A program made the translations under genes and the position numbers. 64,000 bases of DNA, from contig JAJPGY010000040.1 in the NCBI GenBank assembly GCA_021325555.1, forward strand, positions 293,767 to 357,766, in the 5' to 3' direction. The stretch's first letter is position 1, and every line of letters begins with the position of its first letter. This DNA is from Pseudomonadota bacterium (GTDB taxonomy: Bacteria; Cyanobacteriota; Vampirovibrionia; Obscuribacterales; Obscuribacteraceae). Below are positions 43,009 through 52,119 of this stretch, piece after piece. A model generated the notes under the pieces. The model was not told the DNA's origin. It saw only the letters and a program-made list of their open reading frames with translations, and made no database searches.

Positions 43009-44534
43009 GGGGCGGGGACAAAGATGGCGGCCTGGCCGTCCTCGTAAACCTCTCGCCAGCGGGGATTATGCCGCAGGTAAGCAGCAATGCCGGCCTGGGC
43101 CTGGACGATGGCGCCGTCGAGGGCGTATTCCTTGACCAGGTCGTCCCAGCCGACGCCCATCCGGTGGGCGGCAAAGTAGCGCGCGGCAAAGGCGGGCCCG
43201 TAGAGGTCGAAGCGGGTGTCGATGAAGACCGGCAGCCGCCCCCGAAAGCGGTAGATCAGATAGCTGCCGAACTTGGCCGAGCAAAAGAGCCGCCTGCCGG
43301 CCGGGTGCTCGCTCAGATAATCCGCCGCCCGCAAGGGCAGCCATGGCGGCAGGAGGACCGGCCTGGTCAGCCCGTATGTGGCCGCCACAATGAGGATGGC
43401 GGCCGGATAGAAGGGGGTCATGAACCAGCGCCCGGCGGAGGCGAACGCTTGCCGCACCGGGCCGGGAACCGGCAGCCGCCCGGACCGGTCCAGGCGGGCA
43501 AAGGCCTCCTGCAGCCGCAGACCGGTGCCGTGCATGGTCGCCGACACGAAGAGCGGCAAAAGCTTGTAGGAGGTGAGCCCGGCGCCAAGGAGCGACAGGT
43601 AGACCAGCCCCTCGGGCAGGGAGGGCCGGCGCCTGGAGACCATGAATGAGAGCACGGTCAGGAGTATGTAATTGAGGATAAGGGCCAGCAGCGGGTCGTT
43701 GAACTCCGGCTGCAGCACCTCGCCAATCTGCCGCGTCCAGAAGCCTTGATTGGACACCTGCAGCCCGTATGTGAAAATTCCCCAGCCGTAGGGATTGGCA
43801 AGGCTGGCCGCCATGGACAGCACGGCGGCAACCCCGGCCAGCCTGGCGCGCCTGGCCCGCGTGTCCGCCCCCTTTCGACCCCGGCCGGCAAACCATGCCG
43901 CCAGGCTGCACAGCCAGTAAAGGAAAACCGCCGCCAGACCGATGGCGAACATGATGTGAATGTTGGCCCAGATAAGGAAGAGCGGCACCAGCCACAGGAC
44001 CTTGAAGGACGCCGACCGCCAGTGGGAGTCCAGCAGCCGCTGGGCGGCGTACATGAACAGCATGGTGACCAGCTGCGGGCGCAGGGTAACGAAGGTCAGC
44101 GAGGCGAAGGCGGCGGTGGCGCACACGAGCCAGGCGACGGCAAAGCTGACCCCGCGGCGCATCATGCCCCGCAGGGCGGCGACGCCGAAGGTGAGCGCGA
44201 ACAGGCAGAGCACCAGGGACTGCAGGGCCGGCAGCCCGCCGCCCCGGTCGATGAGCCCGGCTACAATCTCGAACAGCCACTGGTAGATGACCCAGGGCGC
44301 GCCCCGGCAGGTGAAAGAGAAAACGTCCCCGGCCGGCAGGCGCTTCTCGCCGAGAATGACCCGCCCGGTCTCCACAAGCCAGAAGGAGTCCACGCTGGTG
44401 AAGCAGAAGATGCGGACGGCCCCCAGCGTCACCCAGACGGCAACAAAAAACGCCAGAACCAGAGCCGCCGCCAGCGCCAGCGCCAGGGCACCGCCGGCGC
44501 GCGAGCCCGCTGGTGGCGAGCCCTGCTCAGGCAT
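43005..44534 (-). CDS. Polytopic membrane protein, GT-C-like
   Basis: 509 residues with about ten hydrophobic helices and a C-terminal soluble stretch. A TSVDSFWLVETG loop after the first helix carries an Asp, as in GT-C glycosyltransferases, and FIDTRFDLYG is found in a family of uncharacterised membrane proteins of this kind. Start ATG 44534 overlaps the GH15 stop by 8 nt (ATGCCTGA), implying coupled translation with the glucoamylase. Which sugar or lipid it handles, if any, is unknown; assignment as a glycosyltransferase is tentative. Confidence 0.65.
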   Translation of the reverse strand: MPEQGSPPAGSRAGGALALALAAALVLAFFVAVWVTLGAVRIFCFTSVDSFWLVETGRVILGEKRLPAGDVFSFTCRGAPWVIYQWLFEIVAGLIDRGGGLPALQSLVLCLFALTFGVAALRGMMRRGVSFAVAWLVCATAAFASLTFVTLRPQLVTMLFMYAAQRLLDSHWRSASFKVLWLVPLFLIWANIHIMFAIGLAAVFLYWLCSLAAWFAGRGRKGADTRARRARLAGVAAVLSMAASLANPYGWGIFTYGLQVSNQGFWTRQIGEVLQPEFNDPLLALILNYILLTVLSFMVSRRRPSLPEGLVYLSLLGAGLTSYKLLPLFVSATMHGTGLRLQEAFARLDRSGRLPVPGPVRQAFASAGRWFMTPFYPAAILIVAATYGLTRPVLLPPWLPLRAADYLSEHPAGRRLFCSAKFGSYLIYRFRGRLPVFIDTRFDLYGPAFAARYFAAHRMGVGWDDLVKEYALDGAIVQAQAGIAAYLRHNPRWREVYEDGQAAIFVPAP

Positions 44535-46506
44535 CTTCCTTTGCCCCGGAAAGCAAGCGACCACGCGCCTCCAGATATTCCATCACGCAGGTGACGAAGG
44601 TGGCGTGGCTCCAGGTCAGGGGAGAAACGGAGAGGGGCGCGTTGGTGTAAGGGTTCACCTGCTCGGCGAGGATGCCGGAGGGCAGCGCGCGGGCGACGAC
44701 CCACATGAGAAGATCCAGAGCGTTTGCCAAATCCTCCGGGTGCCGGGCCCGGGCAATCTCATACTGGGCCAGCCACATGGTGCAGATAAACCAGGGGTTG
44801 CCGGGGACGTTGTCCAGATCTTTGGACACCTGATGATAATAGTCGTCCTCGTAGCGGGCCACCCCGCCCACGTCGGTCTTCACCCACAGGCGATCGCGAA
44901 TCGCGGCCATGGTCGCCGCCACCTTCGGATCGTCGACCGGCAAGGCTCCAAAGGCAAAGACGCCATAGTTGGCCGAGTCGATGGTCATATCCAGCTCGTA
45001 ACCATCGGCGGTGCGCGTCGCCATGCGGCAAAAACGGTTGTGCTCCTCGCTCCACATGTGTCTGACCATGGCGTCCCGCACCTCCGCCGCCGCGTCGCGA
45101 TAGCGCTCGTATTGCTCCACCTCGCCGAAGTCGCGGGCAATCTCCGCAGCAGCCGTCAGCCCGCCCACCACGCTGGCCACGGTGAACAGGTGCACCCCGT
45201 AGCGCTCCTCCCACAGGTCCCAGCACGGTTTGGGCAGCCTGGTCTGCGGGTCCCGGAAGTCCACGAGGAAGTCGGCGCCGTTGGTCACCAGCCGGCGATA
45301 GAGCGGCTTCATGAACTCCACGTCGCGAAACGTCTTGAAGTGCTGTCCCAGCGACCACAACACCAGGGCCGTCTCATCCTCCTGAATCGGCAGGACGAAG
45401 CTGCCGTCCTTCAGCCAGGGGTGCCAGCTGGATGCGACCGTCTTGTCGGGGTTGTACTTGTGCATGAAGTACCCCTCGGGCGTGATAACGTCCAGGCAGA
45501 ACTGAAAGAACCGCTGCCCGATCTCCCTGTAGCCGGCCCTGGTGAGCCCGTAGACGACCAGGGCGCCGTCGCGCGGCCACATGTAGGAATAAGTGTCGCG
45601 GGAGAACTGGGCAATCTCGTAGTCGTTGGCCGCAATCACGGCGCCGCCGGCGTCAATCTGCGAGGAGACCACAAGCAGGCTGCGCTTGAACAGATCGACT
45701 GCCGGCCCGGGGAGATTCTGGAAGTCGTGATTCTCCTTGTTCACCCACAGCCGCCAGTAATTCTCCGTGCGGCGCACGAGCGTGTCCGGCATCTTCTCCC
45801 GGATGATGTTGTTCAGCTTCACCACCCTGTCGTAGGCCACGCCGAAACAGATCCAGTAGTGGGCAGTCTGCTTGCCGCCGGCCCGGACGTCAATGTTGAT
45901 GCCGATCGTGGAATCGACCGATCCCTGCGCGATCGGGTTGCCGCTCAACTGCCCGTCCTCGGCGTCGCGCCAGGTGCCCTCCAGATGCCCGAGCTCGCTG
46001 GTGCCGGTAGCCCACTGGTCGACCCCGCACTTGGTCGGGTCGCACATGCTGATAAGGAACCAGCGCTCGCCCTTGTAGTGGATAACGGACTGGGTGCGGG
46101 GATCGTAGAAGGCCGTATCGCCGACATCGGATTCCGAGATGTGGAAGTTGTGACTGAAAAAGAGGCGCACGGCCCGGTCGCGCCCGAAAAGATCCCGGAC
46201 GATGATCTCCCGGACATAGACCCAGAGGTAAAAGTCCACGGCGTCATGCACGGTGAGCTCCAGGCCGAGCCGGTCGTTGCGAAGCCGGACGTCCGTGACC
46301 AGCGTCTCCGGCAGGTACCGCCTGTCGATCTGCCACTCCTCGCCCACCCAGGAGAACTGCCCGTCCACCCAGACGCCGAAATGCGAGGGATGCCCGAGCG
46401 TGTGGTTCTCTTTGCCCACATAAGGGAAATAAATGTCCCGCATGCAGTAGCCGGTGTCGAAGTTAAGAAGTACGGTGCTGTTTCCCACCGGTAGGTCGCG
46501 CGGCAT
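44527..46506 (-). CDS. Glycoside hydrolase family 15 (glucoamylase-like)
   Basis: 659 residues with an N-terminal beta-sandwich domain followed by an (alpha/alpha)6 barrel, the typical two-domain bacterial GH15 layout. RDTYSYMWPRDGALVVYGL is the substrate-binding segment; WDLWEER supplies the general acid Glu and GILAEQVNP the general base Glu. GH15 enzymes release glucose from alpha-1,4/1,6-glucans, or split trehalose or dextran. No signal peptide, so it should act on cytoplasmic storage glucan. GGGAG precedes ATG 46506 and a good promoter lies at 46535-46562. The downstream membrane protein overlaps its stop. Confidence 0.93.
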   Translation of the reverse strand: MPRDLPVGNSTVLLNFDTGYCMRDIYFPYVGKENHTLGHPSHFGVWVDGQFSWVGEEWQIDRRYLPETLVTDVRLRNDRLGLELTVHDAVDFYLWVYVREIIVRDLFGRDRAVRLFFSHNFHISESDVGDTAFYDPRTQSVIHYKGERWFLISMCDPTKCGVDQWATGTSELGHLEGTWRDAEDGQLSGNPIAQGSVDSTIGINIDVRAGGKQTAHYWICFGVAYDRVVKLNNIIREKMPDTLVRRTENYWRLWVNKENHDFQNLPGPAVDLFKRSLLVVSSQIDAGGAVIAANDYEIAQFSRDTYSYMWPRDGALVVYGLTRAGYREIGQRFFQFCLDVITPEGYFMHKYNPDKTVASSWHPWLKDGSFVLPIQEDETALVLWSLGQHFKTFRDVEFMKPLYRRLVTNGADFLVDFRDPQTRLPKPCWDLWEERYGVHLFTVASVVGGLTAAAEIARDFGEVEQYERYRDAAAEVRDAMVRHMWSEEHNRFCRMATRTADGYELDMTIDSANYGVFAFGALPVDDPKVAATMAAIRDRLWVKTDVGGVARYEDDYYHQVSKDLDNVPGNPWFICTMWLAQYEIARARHPEDLANALDLLMWVVARALPSGILAEQVNPYTNAPLSVSPLTWSHATFVTCVMEYLEARGRLLSGAKEDA

Positions 46507-46534
46507 TGTTGCTCCCGTAAAATTTCCAAAGTCA

Positions 46535-46562
46535 CCTATATGGTACAGACTTCGGTAGTCAA
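46535..46562 (-). promoter_or_regulatory. Sigma-70-like promoter of the GH15 gene
   Basis: On the minus strand TTGACT (46562-46557) and TATAGG (46540-46535) are spaced by 16 bp, giving a start near 46528 and a ~22-nt leader that contains GGGAG before the ATG at 46506. Confidence 0.5.
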
Positions 46563-46580
46563 GGTCAGGGGTGTTCTTCT

Positions 46581-47579
46581 ATGCGAGCGATGGTACTGGA
46601 ATCCCCCGGAGAAAAACTGGTGTCGAAGGACTATCCCCTGCCCGAGCCCGGGCCCGGTGACGCGCTCATCAAAGTCGACGCCTGCGCCGTTTGCCGCACC
46701 GACCTCCACGTCGTCGACGGTGAGCTGCCGAAACCAAAACTGCCGATCGTCCCCGGTCACGAAATTGTCGGGCGGGTAGTCAAGGCAGGCGGGTCGGCCA
46801 GCAACGTAAAGGTCGGGCAGAGGGTGGGCGTCCCCTGGCTGGGCGGAACCTGCGGGTCATGCCTGTACTGCCGATCGGATCGGGAGAATCTGTGCGACGA
46901 GGCCGTTTTCACCGGCTACCTCCGCGACGGCGGCTACGCCGAATACACGCTGGCGGACGCGCGCTTTTGCTTTCCGCTGCCGGAAAGCTACGCGGATGAG
47001 CAGGCGGCTCCCCTGCTGTGCGCCGGCTTGATCGGCTGGCGTTGCCTGAAGTTCGCCGGAGACGGCAGGAAGATCGGTCTTTATGGCTTCGGCGCCGCCG
47101 CGCACATCATCATCCAGATCGCGCTCTATCAGGGGCGAACGATCTTTGGCTTCACAAGACCCGGCGATCGATCCGGACAGGACTTCGCGCGCAGCCTGGG
47201 CGCGAGCTGGGCCGGGGGATCCGACGAGGCGCCGCCGGAGCCTCTCGACGCGGCGATTATCTTTGCGCCGGCCGGCGAGCTGGTGCCGGCCGCGCTCACG
47301 GCGACGCGAAAGGGGGGCATCATCGTATGTGGTGGCATCCACATGACGGACATCCCGTCTTTTCCTTACGAGATCCTCTGGGGCGAGCGAGTGGTCCGCT
47401 CGGTAGCCAACCTCACCCGGCAGGACGCGCGCGAGTTCTTCGAGCTGGCGCCGAAGGTGCCGGTGCGAACCACGGTGCGGACCTACGGGCTGGAGGAGGC
47501 TAATCAGGCGCTCGACGATCTGCGCGCGGGACGGCTTCAGGGTGCCGCTGTGCTTCAAATGAATCATTCGGCGGCATAG
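46581..47579 (+). CDS. Zinc-dependent alcohol dehydrogenase
   Basis: 332 residues, medium-chain dehydrogenase. Catalytic zinc ligands are in CAVCRTDLHVV and GHEIVG; the structural zinc site is GTCGSCLYCRSDRENLC, four cysteines. The cofactor domain has GLYGFGAAAH in place of the usual GxGxxG. It resembles the AdhA/Adh-propanol group that oxidises primary alcohols or reduces aldehydes with NAD(P). It is followed 30 nt later by an aldo/keto reductase, so the pair is probably co-transcribed, perhaps for aldehyde detoxification. Confidence 0.9.
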   Translation: MRAMVLESPGEKLVSKDYPLPEPGPGDALIKVDACAVCRTDLHVVDGELPKPKLPIVPGHEIVGRVVKAGGSASNVKVGQRVGVPWLGGTCGSCLYCRSDRENLCDEAVFTGYLRDGGYAEYTLADARFCFPLPESYADEQAAPLLCAGLIGWRCLKFAGDGRKIGLYGFGAAAHIIIQIALYQGRTIFGFTRPGDRSGQDFARSLGASWAGGSDEAPPEPLDAAIIFAPAGELVPAALTATRKGGIIVCGGIHMTDIPSFPYEILWGERVVRSVANLTRQDAREFFELAPKVPVRTTVRTYGLEEANQALDDLRAGRLQGAAVLQMNHSAA

Positions 47580-47609
47580 GACTCTCATACGACGCAAGGA
47601 GCAGGGGCC

Positions 47610-48506
47610 ATGGAGAGACGCAAGTTTGGACAGACGGACATGAATGTCAGCGTGCTCGGTTTCGGCGGGGCGGAGATCGGGTTTCGGGGCGTAGCTACGG
47701 AGACGGTGACAAGGATCCTGGGCGCCGCCCTCGAGGCCGGAATTAACGTCATCGACACGGCCGAATGCTATGGAGAAAGCGAGGAGCTGATTGGCCGGAC
47801 GGTCTCTCACAGGCGCAAGGACTTTTATCTGTTCACCAAGGCCGGGCACGTCGATACCTACTACACCGAGGACTGGAGCCAAAAGGGCGTCACCGAGAGG
47901 CTCGACAGGAGCCTGAAGCGCCTTCGCACCGACTACGTCGACCTCCTGCAGCTCCACAGCTGCGACCAGTCCGTGCTGCGGAAAGGGGAGGTCATCGAAG
48001 CTTTGCAGAAAGCCAGGGCGGCAGGCAAGACCAGGTACATCGGATACAGCGGCGACGGGGCGGACGCGCTCTATGCCATCGGCACCGGCGTGTTCGATTC
48101 TCTGCAGACGTCGGTGAGCGTGGCCGATCAGGAAGCGATCGATCTGACGCTGCCGCCCGCCCGCGAAAAGGGGCTGGGGATCATCGCCAAAAGACCGCTG
48201 GCCAATGTCGCCTGGAAAGACAAGTCCAGGCCCTGGGACGAATACGCCGAGGTGTACTGGCAGCGGCTGCGCAAACTGAATTACGATTTCCTCGAGGCAG
48301 ACCTGAGCGCCGCTGTGGCCATCGCCTTGCGATTCACCTTGAGCGTCCCGGGGGTGTGCACGGCCATTGTCGGGACGACCAGCCCGGAGCGCTTGAGAGA
48401 CAACACAGAGATCCCCGATCTCGGACCCCTGCCGGCTGCCGATTTCGAGGCCATCCGTCGCCAATGGCAGGCGGCGGCGGACAGATCGTGGGTCGGTCAG
48501 GTCTGA
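47610..48506 (+). CDS. Aldo/keto reductase
   Basis: 298 residues, a TIM-barrel AKR. Catalytic residues can be seen: Asp/Tyr in DTAECYGESE, Lys in FTKAG, and His in LLQLHSCD. TSPERLRDN near the C-terminus supplies the cofactor phosphate-binding Arg. It reduces aldehydes or ketones with NADPH; the natural substrate is unknown. AAGGAG lies 8 nt upstream of ATG 47610. It is convergent with the heme operon. Confidence 0.9.
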   Translation: MERRKFGQTDMNVSVLGFGGAEIGFRGVATETVTRILGAALEAGINVIDTAECYGESEELIGRTVSHRRKDFYLFTKAGHVDTYYTEDWSQKGVTERLDRSLKRLRTDYVDLLQLHSCDQSVLRKGEVIEALQKARAAGKTRYIGYSGDGADALYAIGTGVFDSLQTSVSVADQEAIDLTLPPAREKGLGIIAKRPLANVAWKDKSRPWDEYAEVYWQRLRKLNYDFLEADLSAAVAIALRFTLSVPGVCTAIVGTTSPERLRDNTEIPDLGPLPAADFEAIRRQWQAAADRSWVGQV

Positions 48507-48575
48507 CCGGCGGCCAAGCCGGAACGGGCGGAACCTGCGGGCGAGGCCTGCCTGGCCCGCACGATCCCCAATTGA

Positions 48576-50030
48576 TCACCGATTGGCCAGGTAACGCACG
48601 ACTGTTTCGGCGGCCTGCTCGCCGCTGCGGACGCAGTCGGGAATGCCGACGCCGTGATAGGCGTTGCCGGCAAGCGCCAGTCCGGGCAGGGCGCCGGCGC
48701 GCGCTTCGATCCGGCTCACCAGATCCAGGTGCCCGACGTCGTATTGCGGCATGGAAGACGGGAAGCGGGAAACCAGGGAGGCGAGCGGAGCGCCGGAGAT
48801 CCCCAGCAATTCTCTCAGATCTTTCATAGCGGCTTCCAACAGGGTGTCGTCCGACAGCTCGATGATCTGCGGCGCCAGCGCGCCGCCGAGAAAAGCTCGC
48901 AAGACCACCTTGTCCGCCGGCGCGCGACCGGCGAACTTCGCGCTGCTGAAGGTGCAGGCGACAACGGATCGGCGCTCGATTGCCGGGACAACGAATCCGA
49001 AGCTGTCGAGCGGGTGAGCGATGTCAGACCGGCGAAACACGAAATTCACCGCCGCCGACGAGGCGGCCCTGATGCGGCCCAGATCGCCGGCCAGCTCTTC
49101 GTCGATACCGGCAAGCAGGGCTGAGGCGGCACGGGCCGGCAAGCTGACGATGACGGCATCGGCTGCGATCGTCTCGCCGCCGGACAGCTCGATCGTCCAG
49201 GCACCACCGGCAGGGTCGCGCGCCAGCCCGCCGGCCCTGGCCGCCGTCCGCAGATTATCGGCGCCGATTCTCTCCGCCAGCCGCTCGACCAGAACGCTCA
49301 TGCCCCGGTCGAGGGTGACAAAGAGACTGTATCTCACTGCGCCGTCCGGCGAGCCGGCAGCGCTCCTGCCGCTTGCCCCGCTTTTCGATTCGGCGATCAT
49401 CCCTTTGATCACGCTGCCGTACTTCTCCTCGAGCTCGAGGAACCTGGGCATTGTAGCCATCAGGCTCAGGCGCTCCGGATCGGCGGTGTAGATTCCGCCG
49501 ATCAGCGGCTGGGCGGCGCGCTCCAGCGCTTCTCGTCCCAGGCGGCGGAGCACGAACCGGGACAGGCTTTCATCCTTGCCTTTCTTCCCGCGGGGCAGCA
49601 CCAGATCCAGTGCCATGCGCAATTTGCCCAGCGGGCTGAACAGCGGCGAAGAGATAAAAGGCCACCACTGGGTCGGCGCCAGCATCATGAAGCCCTCGGG
49701 GACGGGGCACATCCGCCCGCGGTGAACGACGAACGCCCGCCGGAAAAGCCCGGAGGTTTGAATGATGCGCTCCTGCAGTCCCAGGCGGCGGCACAGCTCG
49801 AGCGCCCACGGCTTCTGGGTTATGAACGAGTCCGGTCCCAGCTCGATCAGGCAGTCCTCATGGGCCGCGCTTCGGATCACGCCTCCCAGCCGATCTGATG
49901 CCTCGAGCAGCAGCACCGATGGTCGCCTTTCAGCAGGCGCCTGCTCGGACAGCTCGATGATCCGGTGGGCGGCTGCCAGCCCGGTAATGCCGCCCCCGAT
50001 TACGACTATGCGCGGCCGCTCCGCATTCAT
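48576..50030 (-). CDS. hemY: Protoporphyrinogen/coproporphyrinogen oxidase (HemY type)
   Basis: 484 residues, FAD-dependent. The dinucleotide fold VIGGGITGLAAAH is at 6-18, with ELGPDSFIT and the C-terminal GNAYHGVGIPDCVRSG FAD-binding motif. HemY oxidises a porphyrinogen by six electrons using O2; in operons of this type it can act on coproporphyrinogen III. ATG overlaps the hemH stop by 4 nt. It is the last gene of a hemE-hemH-hemY operon. The symbol hemG is often used in automatic annotation, but the sequence is not the flavodoxin-like HemG. Confidence 0.92.
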   Translation of the reverse strand: MNAERPRIVVIGGGITGLAAAHRIIELSEQAPAERRPSVLLLEASDRLGGVIRSAAHEDCLIELGPDSFITQKPWALELCRRLGLQERIIQTSGLFRRAFVVHRGRMCPVPEGFMMLAPTQWWPFISSPLFSPLGKLRMALDLVLPRGKKGKDESLSRFVLRRLGREALERAAQPLIGGIYTADPERLSLMATMPRFLELEEKYGSVIKGMIAESKSGASGRSAAGSPDGAVRYSLFVTLDRGMSVLVERLAERIGADNLRTAARAGGLARDPAGGAWTIELSGGETIAADAVIVSLPARAASALLAGIDEELAGDLGRIRAASSAAVNFVFRRSDIAHPLDSFGFVVPAIERRSVVACTFSSAKFAGRAPADKVVLRAFLGGALAPQIIELSDDTLLEAAMKDLRELLGISGAPLASLVSRFPSSMPQYDVGHLDLVSRIEARAGALPGLALAGNAYHGVGIPDCVRSGEQAAETVVRYLANR

Positions 50031-50974
50031 TTGCCCGTACCGGACGGGGCGGCCATGACTGCCCGCACCAGTTCAGCAAGCATTCTTATGAAGGCCGGAT
50101 GATCGCCGACCGTCGCCGCGCGCGACATCCTGACCCCTTCTCTGGAAGCCAGCTGCGCCGCCTGAACGTCCAGGTCGAAAAGGATCTCAACGTGATCGCA
50201 CACGAATCCGATCGGAACGACAATCACGTCTCGCACGCCTGCCGCCCCGGCCCCGGCGATCGCGTTCCCGATATCCGGCTCGAGCCAGGGTTCGTGCGGG
50301 CCGCCGCTGCGGCTCTGATAGGCCACGCACCATTTGTGGTGCTGAACCGCCCCGGCCACCAGAGCCGCGGTCTCCTGCAGCTGGCTTGCGTACCCCGATT
50401 GCTCCGCCATCCGCACAGGCACGCTGTGAGCTGTAAATATCAGCTGCGCATCAGCCCTTTTGCCCGGGGGAATCAAGCTCAACTTTTCGGTCACCCGGTC
50501 AGCCACCGCCTCCACAAACAGCTTGTGGGTATGCCACGGCGGCAGGAAATCGACTCTGATCGGGGCGCGGACCTCTTCCTCCAGGGCCTCGCCCACTGCC
50601 GACTGATAGCGATCGAAGCTGGCCTCGCTTCGCTGCGGGGCCATGACGCAGGCCACCACATGCGATACCCCGTCGTCAGCCACCGTTTGCAGAGCGTCGC
50701 TTATGTACGGGGACCAGTAGAGGAAACCCGTGTATACACGGGCAGGGGCACCCTGGCGTCGCAGCTCTTCCGCGAGCGCGTCGGCCTGGCGGCGCGTCAG
50801 CTCGTTGAAAGGCGACTTTCCGCCAATCCGCCTGTACTGCTCGATGACGGCCTCGATGCGCTCCTGGGGAACGCCCCGCCCCCTGGTGACGTTGAGGATG
50901 AAAGGCCTTACCTCCTCGAAGCAGGTCGGACCGCCAAAACCGAGCATGAGAACCGCATGCCGTGGATCAGGCAT
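50027..50974 (-). CDS. hemH: Ferrochelatase, resembling the coproporphyrin type
   Basis: 315 residues. LMLGFGGPTCFEEVRPF at the start, FTAHSVPVRM with the metal-binding His, and YQSRSGGPHEPWLEPD are standard ferrochelatase motifs. The segment NVTRGRGVPQERIEAV...YRRIGGKSPFN closely resembles the coproporphyrin ferrochelatases (CpfC) of Actinobacteria and Firmicutes rather than cyanobacterial or proteobacterial ferrochelatases, as I recall them. It would insert iron into coproporphyrin III or protoporphyrin IX. It overlaps hemE by 8 nt and hemY by 4 nt. Confidence 0.93.
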   Translation of the reverse strand: MPDPRHAVLMLGFGGPTCFEEVRPFILNVTRGRGVPQERIEAVIEQYRRIGGKSPFNELTRRQADALAEELRRQGAPARVYTGFLYWSPYISDALQTVADDGVSHVVACVMAPQRSEASFDRYQSAVGEALEEEVRAPIRVDFLPPWHTHKLFVEAVADRVTEKLSLIPPGKRADAQLIFTAHSVPVRMAEQSGYASQLQETAALVAGAVQHHKWCVAYQSRSGGPHEPWLEPDIGNAIAGAGAAGVRDVIVVPIGFVCDHVEILFDLDVQAAQLASREGVRMSRAATVGDHPAFIRMLAELVRAVMAAPSGTGK

Positions 50975-52016
50975 ATAGTCGTCTTCCCAGTTCGTGCACC
51001 GCCTCCACCAGATACTTCACGTGATCGAAGGGCGTCTCAGGCAAGACGCCGTGACCGAGGTTGAATATGTGTCCCGGTCTGCCGGCCGCCTCCTGCAAGA
51101 TGAGGTCGGCGCGCCGCCTGATCTCGGGCGGCTCCGCAAACAGGACTACCGGATCCAGGTTGCCCTGCACGGCAACTTGGGAGCCCAGCCTGGCCCAGGC
51201 CTCCGCGAGCCCGACCCGCCAGTCGAGCCCGATCACATCTCCACCGGCATCGCGCATCAGCTCGAGAAGGTGCGCGGTGCCGGTACCGAAGTGGATTACC
51301 GGCGTGCCCGGCTCGATTGCGCTTACCAGCTGCTGGGTGTGCGGCAGGACGAAGTCGCGATAGTCCGCCTGGCTCAGGCAGCCCACCCAGCTGTCGAACA
51401 GTTGAACGGCGGCGGCGCCGGCGGCAATCTGCGAATTGAGGTACCGGGCCGTCACATCACAGAGCACGGCCATGAGGCGGCGCCACGCTGCAGGCTGCCT
51501 GTACATCATCGATTTCGTCTTCTCGAAATTTCTCGACGCCCCGCCCTCGACCAGATAAGAGGCGAGCGTGAAGGGCGCGCCTGCAAAGCCGATCAGGGGA
51601 AGATCCGGCCTGAGGGCGGCCCTTGCCAGCTTGACGGCCGCGAAGACGTAATCCAGGTCCACCTCGGGCGCCACGGGGCGAAGGCGCTCGATGTCCGCGG
51701 GCGAGCGCACCGGGCGCTCGATAATCGGCCCGTCCCCCCTTTCATAGCGCAGGCCAACGCCCATCGGCTCCAGCGGCAGGAGCAGATCGGCAAAGATGAT
51801 CGCCGCGTCCACGCCCAGCTTCTCGACCGCCGTGACGGTGACCTCGCAAGCCAGATCCGCGCGCTTGCACAGCTCCAGGAAGCCTATCTTCGCCCGAACG
51901 TCGCGGTATTCCTTCATGAATCGCCCGGCCTGACGCATCAACCACACTGGCGTATGGTCGCAAGGCTCACGGCGACACGCTTTCAAGAATGCGCTCACAG
52001 CCTGCCATCCTAACAT
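50967..52016 (-). CDS. hemE: Uroporphyrinogen decarboxylase
   Basis: 349 residues, the usual HemE length. RQAGRFMKEYR near the N-terminus is the substrate-binding signature, GFAGAPFTLASYLVEGG and HFGTGTAHLLELM follow, and FNLGHGVLPETP is near the C-terminus. It converts uroporphyrinogen III to coproporphyrinogen III by four decarboxylations. It is the first gene of the heme operon, and a TCACA/TGTGA palindrome lies just upstream. Confidence 0.96.
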   Translation of the reverse strand: MLGWQAVSAFLKACRREPCDHTPVWLMRQAGRFMKEYRDVRAKIGFLELCKRADLACEVTVTAVEKLGVDAAIIFADLLLPLEPMGVGLRYERGDGPIIERPVRSPADIERLRPVAPEVDLDYVFAAVKLARAALRPDLPLIGFAGAPFTLASYLVEGGASRNFEKTKSMMYRQPAAWRRLMAVLCDVTARYLNSQIAAGAAAVQLFDSWVGCLSQADYRDFVLPHTQQLVSAIEPGTPVIHFGTGTAHLLELMRDAGGDVIGLDWRVGLAEAWARLGSQVAVQGNLDPVVLFAEPPEIRRRADLILQEAAGRPGHIFNLGHGVLPETPFDHVKYLVEAVHELGRRLYA

Positions 52017-52034
52017 GGATTGCCGTCCGGCCGG

Positions 52035-52046
52035 TCACAAATGTGA
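52035..52046. promoter_or_regulatory. Palindrome between hemE and the QueC-like gene
   Basis: TCACAAATGTGA, a perfect 12-bp palindrome (TCACA-AA-TGTGA), about 20 bp upstream of the hemE start and 75 bp upstream of the divergent gene. It could bind a dimeric regulator; its spacing differs from CRP/FNR sites. Confidence 0.25.
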
Positions 52047-52085
52047 TCCTCAATTAAGATGAAGCCCGGAAGCAGCGGCCTGTAA

Positions 52086-52091
52086 TATAAT
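52086..52091 (+). promoter_or_regulatory. Probable -10 element for the QueC-like gene
   Basis: A perfect TATAAT 29 bp upstream of the ATG at 52120, in GC-rich surroundings. No convincing -35 hexamer lies 16-18 bp upstream, so the promoter may be activator-dependent. Confidence 0.35.
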
Positions 52092-52119
52092 CTGGTCGGT
52101 CGCGCCGCAGGATGGGCAA

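Noticed and set aside
46857..48464. 535-codon minus-strand frame across the alcohol dehydrogenase and aldo/keto reductase genes
   Set aside because: Antisense shadow; the plus-strand products have complete zinc and AKR active-site motifs.
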